This document shows positions 32,752-41,842 of a DNA stretch of 64,000 bases, piece after piece; within the stretch, counting starts at the first letter, position 1, and each line of letters starts with the position of its first letter. A program made the position numbers and the translations under genes. The stretch comes from Paenibacillus sp. HB172176. GTDB lineage: Bacteria > Bacillota > Bacilli > Paenibacillales > Paenibacillaceae. The DNA lies in NCBI RefSeq assembly GCF_011947265.1, contig NZ_JAATHD010000007.1, forward strand, positions 27,137-91,136, in the 5' to 3' direction. A model generated the notes under the pieces. The model saw only the letters and a program-made list of their open reading frames with translations. It did no database searches and was not told the origin of the DNA.

Positions 32752-35700
32752 GTGAAAAGACGGGTTCGTAGTAGAATATCGATTATTTTGATCGTGTCAC
32801 TGTTCATGAGTATGATAGCGCTGCCCGGATGGCAGCATACCACAGAAGCGGCACAATCAGCAGCAGGTTCACGAGGCGTGGTATCCATTGCGAGCGGCTT
32901 TTTGCACAGTTTGGCGGTAAGGGCGGACGGCTCGGTCGTCGCTTGGGGGCGCACCTATGGCGAAACGAACGTCCCTTCGGAGGCGCAAGGCGGGGTTATA
33001 GCCGTTTCGGCCGGATACGGCCACTCCTTGGCGCTGACGGAAGACGGCGAAGTCGTGGCTTGGGGTAACAACAATCTCGGGCAATTGAATGTCCCGGACG
33101 AGGCGCGGAGCGGCGTCGTGGCCATTGCCGCAGGAGATAACCATTCCCTGGCGTTGAAGACGGACGGTTCTGTCATCGCCTGGGGCTACAACTACTGGGG
33201 GCAGTCGACCGTCCCCGCCAATGCGCAAAGCGGGGTTAAGGCGATTGCGGCCGGAACAGGCCATTCTGTGGCGCTGAAGGCGGACGGCACAGTCATCGTC
33301 TGGGGCAACAATGGCGACGGTCAAACGATCGTCCCGACCGAGGCACAAAGCGGCGTCGCGGCGATCGCGAGCGGAGCCAATCATATCCTGGCGTTAAAAA
33401 CGGACGGCACGCTCGTCGCCTGGGGCTACAATTATAGAGGTCAAGTGACCGTTCCGGCCGGGGCGCAAAGCGAGGTGGTGGGGGTCGCAGCGGGAAAGAA
33501 TTTCTCCATGGCGCGCAAGGCGGACGGCTCTGTCATTGCTTGGGGAGACAACACTTTCGGGCAGATCACCATTCCCAGCAGTGCGCAGAACGGCACCGTG
33601 GCGCTTGACGGTGGGAGCGCACATGTCCTGGCGTTAATGGCGGATGGCAGTGTCGTCGCCTGGGGGTTAAACAGCAATGGTCAAGCGTCGGTCCCGGCTG
33701 AACTATCGAAGCCTGTGAAGGCAAGTGGAATTTCGCTTGGTTTTTATCATGCCCTGGCCCTGAAGTCGGATGGAGGTGTCGTCGCGTGGGGGAGCAATGA
33801 TACAGGGCAAATAAACGTCCCGACCGGAGCGCAAAGTGACGTGGTAGCGATTGATGCCGGTAGCGAGCATTCGCTGGCGTTAAAGTCTAACGGTACTGTC
33901 ATTGCGTGGGGGGAATCAGATTACGGTAAAACAACTGTTCCGACTGCAGCGCAGAGCGGTGTGATATCGATTGTAGCAGGAGCCAATCATTCCGCGGCGC
34001 TAAAGTCGGATGGCAGTGTCGTCGCCTGGGGAATTAATGATGCAGGTCAAACGGATGTCCCGACCGCAGCGCAAAGCGGCGTCACAGCGATTGTGTCTGA
34101 AGGCAATCATACCTTGGCATTAAAGGCGGACGGCAGTGTTGTCGGTTGGGGCTATAATTATTTTGGCCAGGCATCCGTTCCGACTGAAGCGCAGAGCGGT
34201 GTCGTATCCATTGCGGCCGGACTAAACCACTCCTTAGCCTTAAAGACGGATGGTAGTGTCGTTGCATGGGGAGACAATCGTTTTGATCTAATGGACGTGC
34301 CGACAGCAGCACAGAGCGGCGTCGTAGCCATCGCGGCTGGATTCCGTCATTCCCTGGCGTTGAAATCAGACGGCAGTGTCATCTCGTGGGGGGACGGACA
34401 AACGACCGTTCCGACCGCAGCACAGAACGGTGTTGTAGCGATTGCTGCTGGTTATCATCATTCCTTGGCATTAAAGTCGGATGGCAGCATCGTGTCATGG
34501 GGGGAGAGCGTTTATGGCAAACCTGATCTAACAGCCCCGGGCAATTGGAATTTAAGCAGTATGACTATCGCTGCAGGTGCGATAAGTCCTAATTTCCATC
34601 CGAATGTCACCAGCTATACGGGATACGTCAACCCCTCGGCCACCGACGTAAATGTGACAGCGACGCTAGCCAGTCCCCTATATGCCGAACTGCAGATCAA
34701 CGGATCGTATGAAACGAGCGCTTCGGCAGTTCATGTTCCGCTGACGGGAGATTCTACCGTCATTCAAGCCCATGTAGAACCGTACTTCCAGACCGGGAAA
34801 ACCTACACCGTGACTATTGTGGAAGACGCAACAGCTCCCACTATCAGCTTGGGCACGAACGGCAATGAAACGTTGGCGACCTCCGCTTCAACGACTGTTA
34901 CCGTCAGCGACGGCGAGAGCGGCGTTGATCCAGACACCCTGCGGTATGTGTGGACGCAAAGCTCCAGTACGCCGGATGACGGCTCCGCATGGACAAGCTT
35001 CTCAAGCGGGGATTCGCTCACACAAAACGGGGTGAACGGCGACTGGTATTTGCATATCCGGGCTGCCGATGAAGTGGGCAATATTGCGAATGCCGGGTCG
35101 AACCGCTTCCGGTTAGATAACACTGCTCCGGTTGTCAGCTTGGGCACGAACGGAAGTGAAACGTATGCATCATCCGCTTCGACGACCGTTACCGTCAGCG
35201 ACGGCGACAGCGGCGTCGATCCAGACACCCTGCGGTATGTGTGGACGCAAAGCTCCAGTACGCCGGATGACGGCTCCGCATGGACAAGCTTCTCAAGCGG
35301 GGATTCGCTCACACAAAACGGGGTGAACGGCGACTGGTATTTGCATATCCGGGCTGCCGATGAAGTGGGCAATGTTGCGAATGCCTCGTCGAACCGCTTC
35401 CGGCTCGACAATAGCGCCCCTTTGATCGAGATCGAGCTGCAGAAGCAGGATCATTCCCCTTATGCAAGCGGAAGCTGGACGAATCAGAATGTGACGGCCA
35501 GCCTGAGCGCTTCAGACGAACTAAGCGGAATCGACACCCTGCAGTATTCACTGGATAACGGCAGTATGTGGGAGCCCTACAGCGCTCCGCTATCCTTCAT
35601 CTACGAAGGCGCACATACACTGTTGGTCAGGGCAGTGGACAGGGTTGGCAATACAAGCTCAACGACCCGCTCGATCCATATCAGCCGCAGCGGTTTGGTG

Positions 35701-38136
35701 CTCGATGTCCATTTGAAGCTGGCCGACGACAGTGAATACAATGCAGGCGATTGGGTGAACCAAAGCGTGACGGCAAGCGTGTATACGAACCAAACGACCG
35801 ATGGAGTAGAGGTGATCTCCACAACCTATTCCCTCGATGGCGGATCGGCGTGGCAGCCTTATTCCGCACCGGTTTCCTTCAGCAATGAAGGCCAGCATAC
35901 GTTGGATGTGAAAACGGCGGACAGTGCCGATAATGAATTAACGTCATCCTATATCATCCGGGTGGATTCAACCGTTCCGGTCGCAGGTTTGGGCACGAAT
36001 GGAAATGAAACGTATGAAGCAACAGCATCCACTACCGTTAACGTTAGCGACAATGACAGCGGCATCGATACGGGCACCCTGCAATATGTGTGGACAGACG
36101 AGGCAATCATGCCCGGTGATGCGGTGGCGTGGACAGGCTTTGCAAGCGGAGATGTCTTATCACTAGGCGGCGTGGACGGCGATTGGTACTTGCATATCCG
36201 GGCTGCCGATACAGCAGGCAACGCCATGGAAGACGTGTCGAACCGTTTCCGGCTCGACAACGGCGCACCCGAAGCCATCTTCGGCACGAACGGAAACGAA
36301 TCCTATGAGACTTCGGCCGCCACTGCCGTTAACGTTAGCGACAGTTACAGCGGCATCGATACGGCCAGCCTGCACTATGTGTGGACGCAAAGTGCAAGCA
36401 CGCCGGACAGCGGGGCAGCATGGAACGGCTTTGCAAGCGGGGACAGTTTGTCGCTAAGCGGCGTGGACGGCGACTGGTACCTGCATATCCGGGCTGCCGA
36501 TACAGCAGGCAACACCGTGGACGCCGGCTCGAACCGCTTCCGGCTCGACAACAGCGCACCAGCAATTGTCTTCGACACGAATGGCAATGAAAAGAATACA
36601 ACCCGGGCCTCCACTACCGTTACCATTAGTGACAATGACAGCGGTGTCGATCCGTCCAGTCTGCAGTATGTATGGAAGAATAGCGCCAGTGTGCCGGCCG
36701 GGGACGAAGAGTGGACCGGCTTTGCTAGCGGAGATGAATTGACGAAGAGTGGTGTGAACGGCGATTGGTACCTGCATGTGAGAGGCATGGATAGGGTTGG
36801 CCATACACAGCAAGCCGTATCCAATCGTTTCAAGCTGTTCACACTTGCCCTCCCGATCATCAACAATCAAGCCGGTTTATACGAAGATTCACTCTTGCTT
36901 GGCTCTACCAACAACATCCAAAAGATTACGCAGGGTGACGGCACCATTATAGAGCAGATGAGCATTCATGAAACTGCGCTGAATCAAGCGTTGAAGAAAC
37001 TGCAGAAGGACCTGCTGACCATTCGGATGGATGATACGGAAGGCATTGTGCAAGTGCAATTGCCGGCCTCCTCCCTCGTATCGGCTATGCAATCCAAGCC
37101 GAACCTCTCTATCCATGTGGAGCTAAACGGCGCAAGCTATCAGCTGGCGATTCCAGCGCTCCATTGGGAGCAGATAGCCGAGACGCTTGGCGTGGAGCTT
37201 GAGGATATGAAGCTTACCATTAAGCTGGAGAAACTGGATCCGGACACCGAAGCAGAGATCCGGCAGCTTGCCGCCGATCAGGGGATGCGTCTGGTCAGCC
37301 GTGTCATCGACTTCAAGGTGACGGTGGAGGCAGACGGACAATCGCTTGAAATCAGCGATTTCGGCGGAATCTATATGACCCGGGCGATTGTCATCGATGA
37401 GGCAGAGGATGCCGCCACCTTAATAGGAGTAGAGATGGTGCCGGAAACAAAAACATTCCGCTACATCCCTTCCCTGCCGGGAACGCGTCCGGACGGAACA
37501 CCGGAAATGGTGATGCACGTACCGCATAACAGTCTCTATGCAGTAGTCGAACCGGCCGGCAAAAGTTTTGGGGATATTGAGAAGCACTGGGCGCGGCAGG
37601 ACATAGAGCTGTTGGCGACCAAGCGGATTGTCGCGGGCGCAGCCCCGGATCGCTTTGCCCCGAATGCCAATATTACGCGGGCTGAATTCACGGCCTTGCT
37701 GGTGCGTGCGCTGGGATTAACTACGGTTCAAAGTGATGCATCCGATACCGGGTTCGCCGATGTGTCCACCGATGCCTGGTATGCGCCGGTCGTAGCAGCT
37801 GCCGTGAAGGTCGGGCTGATTCAGGGCTATGCCGACAGCACTTTCCGACCCCATCAGCCGATACGCCGGGAAGAACTTACGGTGCTGATTGACCGGTCAA
37901 GACATTTCGTGAACGGGCAGGCCGCACAAGCGGATGCCTCCCAAGCCCTGAATGCTTTTGAGGATCAAGCGAGCATTTCGGATTGGGCCGAACAAGCCGT
38001 GGCAAATCTCGTGCAAGACGGGATCGTCCAAGGACGAAACGGGAATCTCTTTGAGCCGAAGGCTCACACAACCCGCGCCGAAGCGGTTGTGATGCTGGCC
38101 CGCTTGTTAAGGGATTTTCGCTTTATTGAAGGATAA
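32752..38136 (+). CDS. S-layer-anchored surface protein with RCC1, Ig-like and SLH domains
   Basis: A 1794-aa exported protein. Residues 1-35 are a signal peptide. About 40-610 hold 14 RCC1-type repeats of ~40 residues (core HSLALKSDGSVVAWGxNxxGQ), with a break (ELSKPVKASGIS) exactly after the seventh, implying two seven-bladed propellers. A cadherin-like sandwich (~610-690) follows, then seven Ig-like units (~690-1370), two of them nearly identical. After a ~230-residue domain, three SLH motifs (about 1603-1790; FGDIEKHW, ITRAEFTALLVRALGL) anchor it to the cell wall. Start is GTG with GAGGAG upstream. Likely adhesion or polysaccharide/environment binding; no catalytic motif seen. Confidence 0.93.
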   Translation: MKRRVRSRISIILIVSLFMSMIALPGWQHTTEAAQSAAGSRGVVSIASGFLHSLAVRADGSVVAWGRTYGETNVPSEAQGGVIAVSAGYGHSLALTEDGEVVAWGNNNLGQLNVPDEARSGVVAIAAGDNHSLALKTDGSVIAWGYNYWGQSTVPANAQSGVKAIAAGTGHSVALKADGTVIVWGNNGDGQTIVPTEAQSGVAAIASGANHILALKTDGTLVAWGYNYRGQVTVPAGAQSEVVGVAAGKNFSMARKADGSVIAWGDNTFGQITIPSSAQNGTVALDGGSAHVLALMADGSVVAWGLNSNGQASVPAELSKPVKASGISLGFYHALALKSDGGVVAWGSNDTGQINVPTGAQSDVVAIDAGSEHSLALKSNGTVIAWGESDYGKTTVPTAAQSGVISIVAGANHSAALKSDGSVVAWGINDAGQTDVPTAAQSGVTAIVSEGNHTLALKADGSVVGWGYNYFGQASVPTEAQSGVVSIAAGLNHSLALKTDGSVVAWGDNRFDLMDVPTAAQSGVVAIAAGFRHSLALKSDGSVISWGDGQTTVPTAAQNGVVAIAAGYHHSLALKSDGSIVSWGESVYGKPDLTAPGNWNLSSMTIAAGAISPNFHPNVTSYTGYVNPSATDVNVTATLASPLYAELQINGSYETSASAVHVPLTGDSTVIQAHVEPYFQTGKTYTVTIVEDATAPTISLGTNGNETLATSASTTVTVSDGESGVDPDTLRYVWTQSSSTPDDGSAWTSFSSGDSLTQNGVNGDWYLHIRAADEVGNIANAGSNRFRLDNTAPVVSLGTNGSETYASSASTTVTVSDGDSGVDPDTLRYVWTQSSSTPDDGSAWTSFSSGDSLTQNGVNGDWYLHIRAADEVGNVANASSNRFRLDNSAPLIEIELQKQDHSPYASGSWTNQNVTASLSASDELSGIDTLQYSLDNGSMWEPYSAPLSFIYEGAHTLLVRAVDRVGNTSSTTRSIHISRSGLVLDVHLKLADDSEYNAGDWVNQSVTASVYTNQTTDGVEVISTTYSLDGGSAWQPYSAPVSFSNEGQHTLDVKTADSADNELTSSYIIRVDSTVPVAGLGTNGNETYEATASTTVNVSDNDSGIDTGTLQYVWTDEAIMPGDAVAWTGFASGDVLSLGGVDGDWYLHIRAADTAGNAMEDVSNRFRLDNGAPEAIFGTNGNESYETSAATAVNVSDSYSGIDTASLHYVWTQSASTPDSGAAWNGFASGDSLSLSGVDGDWYLHIRAADTAGNTVDAGSNRFRLDNSAPAIVFDTNGNEKNTTRASTTVTISDNDSGVDPSSLQYVWKNSASVPAGDEEWTGFASGDELTKSGVNGDWYLHVRGMDRVGHTQQAVSNRFKLFTLALPIINNQAGLYEDSLLLGSTNNIQKITQGDGTIIEQMSIHETALNQALKKLQKDLLTIRMDDTEGIVQVQLPASSLVSAMQSKPNLSIHVELNGASYQLAIPALHWEQIAETLGVELEDMKLTIKLEKLDPDTEAEIRQLAADQGMRLVSRVIDFKVTVEADGQSLEISDFGGIYMTRAIVIDEAEDAATLIGVEMVPETKTFRYIPSLPGTRPDGTPEMVMHVPHNSLYAVVEPAGKSFGDIEKHWARQDIELLATKRIVAGAAPDRFAPNANITRAEFTALLVRALGLTTVQSDASDTGFADVSTDAWYAPVVAAAVKVGLIQGYADSTFRPHQPIRREELTVLIDRSRHFVNGQAAQADASQALNAFEDQASISDWAEQAVANLVQDGIVQGRNGNLFEPKAHTTRAEAVVMLARLLRDFRFIEG
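34920..35379 (+). repeat. Near-identical tandem repeat of Ig-like units inside the surface protein
   Basis: Two neighbouring Ig-like units repeat with a period of 291 bases (97 codons). About 34930-35085 and 35221-35376 are the same base for base apart from very few changes, while the later units (from ~35980) have diverged. This points to a recent duplication or gene conversion. Confidence 0.85.
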
Positions 38137-38187
38137 GTAAATCCAATTCTAATGGATTATATTTCTATTTTAACCCAAAGAGCGAGT

Positions 38188-38230
38188 AAGCCTTCAAGAT
38201 CCCCCCCCTGGGATTTTGAAGGCTTTTTGC
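38188..38230 (+). terminator. Rho-independent terminator
   Basis: A 16-bp stem (38188-38203 with 38210-38225; one G·T pair) around loop CCCCCT, followed by TTTTG. Ends the surface-protein transcript. Confidence 0.92.
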
Positions 38231-38431
38231 CTTTCAGGCGATTCGACCTGAAAATATGGAATAGTTCTCGAAGCTTCGCGCGACATTTGCGGCCCGCTTG
38301 CGGTTGAAGAGGTCGCTTTAAGGGGTTAAGATTATGCAGACTTTTGTGGGATTAAATATGACACTATGAGTTAGTTATTTTCGAAATTCATAAACGTTTG
38401 TTGATTTTAACAAGTTGTACGCGATTATTTT

Positions 38432-38473
38432 TGGTATAATTACATAAAAAAGCTCTGATTGTTGTGATATAAT
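38432..38473 (+). promoter_or_regulatory. Two extended -10 promoters of the cyanuric acid operon
   Basis: TGGTATAAT (38432-38440) and TGATATAAT (38465-38473) both match the extended -10 consensus; neither has a good -35 (TTGTAC at 38415 is 14 bases before the first). They lie 80 and 47 bases before the biuret hydrolase start. Lack of a -35 suggests activator dependence, for example on the PucR-type protein of the operon. Confidence 0.5.
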
Positions 38474-38519
38474 ATGACACATAAAGAAAGAAGTTGACAA
38501 TGAGGTGGAGGAAACTGAC

Positions 38520-39224
38520 ATGACTGTTACTGCAACGCCCTACCATTGGCCATATGACGGAAAGCTCGATCCGAGTCGAACCGCGTTGCTCGTCATCGAT
38601 ATGCAAACGGACTTCTGCGGCGAGGGCGGTTATGTGGAACGAATGGGCTACGACCTGTCTTTGACAACGCGCGCGATAGAACCAATCAGGAGATTATTGG
38701 AGCGCGTACGCGAGATACCGGGATTCACGGTGATTCATACTCGCGAAGGCCATAAGCCCGACTTGTCGGACTTGCCGGCGAACAAGCGTTGGCGAAGCAA
38801 ACAAGCGGGCGCCGAGATTGGCTCGGAGGGGCCGATGGGGCGTATTCTCGTCAGAGGCGAGCCGGGATGGGAGATTATCCCCCCATTGAGTCCGATTGCG
38901 GGAGAACCTGTTATTGACAAGCCGGGCAAGGGCAGCTTCTACGCGACCGACCTCGATCTGATCCTCTCCAATCGGGGAATTACTCATCTCATACTGACGG
39001 GAATTACGACGGATGTGTGCGTGCATACCACGATGCGCGAAGCGAACGACCGGGGCTATGAATGCCTCATTCTGGAGGATTGCACAGGCGCGACGGATTT
39101 CTCGAATCACAAGGCAGCGCTGCACATGGTCACGATGCAAGGCGGCGTATTCGGGAGCGTATCGGATTCAGAGAAGCTGCTGGCAGCTTTGGCAATGATG
39201 GAAATAACAACAAGACGTTCATGA
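38520..39224 (+). CDS. biuH: Biuret amidohydrolase (isochorismatase-like cysteine hydrolase)
   Basis: A 234-aa cysteine hydrolase. The family triad is visible: Asp in LLVIDMQTDFCG, Lys in IDKPGKGSF, and Cys in GITTDVCVHTTMREAND. The stretches GYVERMGYDLSL, HTREGHKPDLSDLPANKRWR and RGEPGWEIIP are the same as or very close to those I know from Rhizobium BiuH and separate it from ureidoacrylate hydrolase RutB. It converts biuret to allophanate and ammonia in the cytoplasm. ATG 38520 follows GAGGTGGAGG. First gene of the operon; cyanuric acid hydrolase and allophanate hydrolase downstream supply and consume its substrate and product. Confidence 0.93.
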   Translation: MTVTATPYHWPYDGKLDPSRTALLVIDMQTDFCGEGGYVERMGYDLSLTTRAIEPIRRLLERVREIPGFTVIHTREGHKPDLSDLPANKRWRSKQAGAEIGSEGPMGRILVRGEPGWEIIPPLSPIAGEPVIDKPGKGSFYATDLDLILSNRGITHLILTGITTDVCVHTTMREANDRGYECLILEDCTGATDFSNHKAALHMVTMQGGVFGSVSDSEKLLAALAMMEITTRRS

Positions 39225-39242
39225 TATAGAGGAGGAATTCAT

Positions 39243-40268
39243 ATGCGCAAATGGAAACTGGCTTTGATGGTACTAACGGTGGCTGCGCTGCTCATTGCCG
39301 GCTGCGGCAACAACGGGAAATCTACGAACAGCGGCAGCTCTTCCGCAACAGCTTCAGCGGAGAACGGCGGTTCAAGCGAGCTTAAGAAAGTGGTTCTTCG
39401 TCTCAAGTGGATTAATCAGGCGCAATTCGCCGGCTTTTACATCGCGAAGGAGAAAGGCTATTACGAAGCGGCCGGGCTTGATGTCGAGATTCGTCCGGGC
39501 GGCTCCGACTTCCCGTCTGTGCAGATGGTTTCTTCCGGCAGTGAAGACTTCGGTGTGACGGGGGCGGATCAAATTCTCTCGTCGCGCGAGAAAGGGGCTC
39601 CGGTGGTTGCCCTCTCTGTTATTTATCGTTCTTCTCCATTCGTGCTCTTCACACTGAAGGACTCAGGTATCACTGATATGGAGGGGCTTGTTGGCAAGAA
39701 GGTCGGCGTGAAGCTTGGAGGCAATGAAGAGCTCACCTATCGAGCTATGCTGAAGAAGGCCGGAATTGATGCGAAGATGGACGAGATGGCGGTGAAGTAT
39801 GATTTGAGTCCGCTCCTGACCGGTCAAGTGGCCGCATGGCCAGGCTATGTTATCAATGAAGTCATTGCCGCGCAAGAGCAGGGCCAGGAGGTCAACATTA
39901 TCTCTCCGAGCGATTACGGCATTAACTTTTACGCAGATACTTTGTTTACAACCGAAAAGATGATCAAGAATGATCCCGAGACAGTGAAGGGCTTTGTACA
40001 AGCCTCAATGGAGGGCTGGCAATATGCGATCGAGCATCCGGACGAAGCGGCGCAGATTACCGTTAACAATGGCGATCAGCTTGATCTCGAGCATGAGACG
40101 AAGATGATGAATGCAAGTATACCGTTGCTTGAAGCCGATCAAGGTCCGCTCGGTCAGATGGAAGAGTCCGAATGGAATACCCTTCAAGAGAACCTCATCG
40201 AGATTGGCTTTATGAAGCAAGAGCAGGATTTGTCCAAGGCATTCACGAACGAATTTATTCCACAATAA
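39243..40268 (+). CDS. ABC transporter substrate-binding lipoprotein (NMT1/SsuA-like)
   Basis: A 341-aa lipoprotein. Signal peptide with lipobox LIAGC (Cys21), Ser/Asn-rich linker, then an NMT1/THI5-like domain (KVVLRLKWINQAQFAGFYIA, KEKGYYEAAGLDVEIRPGGS). This group binds pyrimidines, sulfonates, and related ring or urea compounds. It lies within an operon for cyanuric acid breakdown, so its likely ligand is cyanuric acid, biuret or a close relative (inference). AGAGGAGG ribosome site 18 bases after biuH. Confidence 0.92.
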   Translation: MRKWKLALMVLTVAALLIAGCGNNGKSTNSGSSSATASAENGGSSELKKVVLRLKWINQAQFAGFYIAKEKGYYEAAGLDVEIRPGGSDFPSVQMVSSGSEDFGVTGADQILSSREKGAPVVALSVIYRSSPFVLFTLKDSGITDMEGLVGKKVGVKLGGNEELTYRAMLKKAGIDAKMDEMAVKYDLSPLLTGQVAAWPGYVINEVIAAQEQGQEVNIISPSDYGINFYADTLFTTEKMIKNDPETVKGFVQASMEGWQYAIEHPDEAAQITVNNGDQLDLEHETKMMNASIPLLEADQGPLGQMEESEWNTLQENLIEIGFMKQEQDLSKAFTNEFIPQ

Positions 40269-40286
40269 AGCAAGGAGAGGAACGCC

Positions 40287-41093
40287 ATGAAGGCAGCCGC
40301 AATTGAATCCATGACATCGTTGAATCGCCGAAGCGGCGATAAGGCAGGCGCAATCTCGATTCGGAACACTTCCCTGACATTCGGGAAGGTTCCGGTTCTG
40401 AGGGACGTCGACCTCGACATTCGGAAGGGCGAGTTCCTATCGATTCTCGGTCCGAGCGGGTGCGGCAAATCGACCCTGCTGCGGCTAATCCTCGGTCTTC
40501 TCTCGCCCGATCCGGGAGGAGAGATCGTGCATCATGCCAAGCGCGACGAAATCGGCATCGTGTTCCAGAAGCCGGTTCTCATGCCGTGGCTTACAGCCAT
40601 TCAGAATATCGAGCTGCCGCTTGGCATTGGGCCGCTGTCCGTGTTGTCCAAGAAGGAGAAGCGCGAGAAAGCGCTCCATGCGTTGGAGCTGGTCGGTCTT
40701 ACGGATTTCCGCGGCCACTTCCCTCAACAGCTCAGCGGCGGGATGCAACAGCGCATCTCTATTGCGCGGGCGCTTGCTGCTAATCCATCTGTGCTGCTTA
40801 TGGATGAGCCGTTCGGAGCGCTCGACGAGTTAACCCGCGAGAAGCTTAACATGGAGCTGCTTCGCTTATGGGAGAACCCGAATACCGGACTGAATACCGT
40901 CGTGATGGTCACTCACTCGATCCAGGAATCTGTGCTGATGTCCGATCGAATTGTCATTATGTCGCCGCGTCCGGCGAAGGTCGACGCGATTGTCGAGGTT
41001 CCGCTCCATCATCCTCGTAATCCGGAGATGGAGGAGCAGCCGGTGTTTTTCAACACCGTCAAGGAAATTAGAAAGCGGGTGAAGGAGCTGTGA
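40287..41093 (+). CDS. ABC transporter ATP-binding protein (SsuB/TauB-like)
   Basis: A 268-aa ATPase with Walker A GPSGCGKST, Q-loop VFQKPVLMPWL, signature LSGGMQQR, Walker B VLLMDEPFGALDE and the H-loop in VMVTHSIQESVLMSDR. The end is typical of the nitrate/sulfonate/taurine group. Supplies energy to the importer formed with the lipoprotein (39243) and permease (41090), whose GTG start overlaps this gene's stop by four bases. Confidence 0.95.
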   Translation: MKAAAIESMTSLNRRSGDKAGAISIRNTSLTFGKVPVLRDVDLDIRKGEFLSILGPSGCGKSTLLRLILGLLSPDPGGEIVHHAKRDEIGIVFQKPVLMPWLTAIQNIELPLGIGPLSVLSKKEKREKALHALELVGLTDFRGHFPQQLSGGMQQRISIARALAANPSVLLMDEPFGALDELTREKLNMELLRLWENPNTGLNTVVMVTHSIQESVLMSDRIVIMSPRPAKVDAIVEVPLHHPRNPEMEEQPVFFNTVKEIRKRVKEL

Positions 41094-41842
41094 GAACAAA
41101 ATTTCTGAATGCGGTATACCCCGTCTCCTTCGCGCTTGGTCTAATTATCATTTGGGAAGCGATCGTGCGCATTTGTGATGTTCCGCTTTATCTGCTGCCC
41201 GCTCCCTCGGATGTCGTCCAGGTTATCGACGGAGAGCTGCTGGATAATATGGGGACGACAATCTTTGAGGCGGTGCTCGGATTTCTGATTGCGAACGCGC
41301 TCGGCTTCCTTACGGCTGTCATCTTCGTGCATTCGCGCCCGATTGAGAAGGGGATGTTCCCTCTGGCAATTGCGCTCAAGACGACTCCTGTCGTAGCGCT
41401 CGCCCCGCTTCTGGTCATATGGCTCGGAACCGGCTATTGGTCCAAGGTCGTCGCGTCTGTGATCATTTGTTTTTTTCCGATTCTTGTCAACAGCGTCAAG
41501 GGCCTCAAGGCCATCGAACACGAAGCCTGGGAGCTGTTCACCGCCTATAAGGGAACGAAGCTCGAGATCTTCTGGAAGCTGCGTCTTCCGACCAGCCTCC
41601 CTTACGTCATGTCCGCGCTTAAGATCTCCAGCTCTCTCGCTATCGTTGGCGCGATTGTCGGCGAATTCGTAGGGTCGAATCAGGGACTTGGCTACATGGT
41701 TTTGCTCTCCTCCTACCACTTGGATACCCCGACCATGTTCGCCGCCATTCTGGCTGCGGCCGTGTCTGGCCTCATTCTGTTCGGGATTCTGAGCTGGCTC
41801 GAGAAGAAGCTTATTTTCTGGCAGAAGGTGGATGAAGCATGA
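41090..41842 (+). CDS. ABC transporter permease (SsuC/TauC-like)
   Basis: A 250-aa membrane protein with about six transmembrane segments and the EAA loop region (AWELFTAYKGTKLEIFWKLR with LPTSLPYVMSALK). Starts with GTG overlapping the ATPase stop (GTGA) and its own stop overlaps the ATG of the cyanuric acid hydrolase (ATGA), so the three genes are translationally coupled. This coupling ties the importer to the ring-opening enzyme and supports uptake of its substrate. Confidence 0.94.
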   Translation: MRTKFLNAVYPVSFALGLIIIWEAIVRICDVPLYLLPAPSDVVQVIDGELLDNMGTTIFEAVLGFLIANALGFLTAVIFVHSRPIEKGMFPLAIALKTTPVVALAPLLVIWLGTGYWSKVVASVIICFFPILVNSVKGLKAIEHEAWELFTAYKGTKLEIFWKLRLPTSLPYVMSALKISSSLAIVGAIVGEFVGSNQGLGYMVLLSSYHLDTPTMFAAILAAAVSGLILFGILSWLEKKLIFWQKVDEA

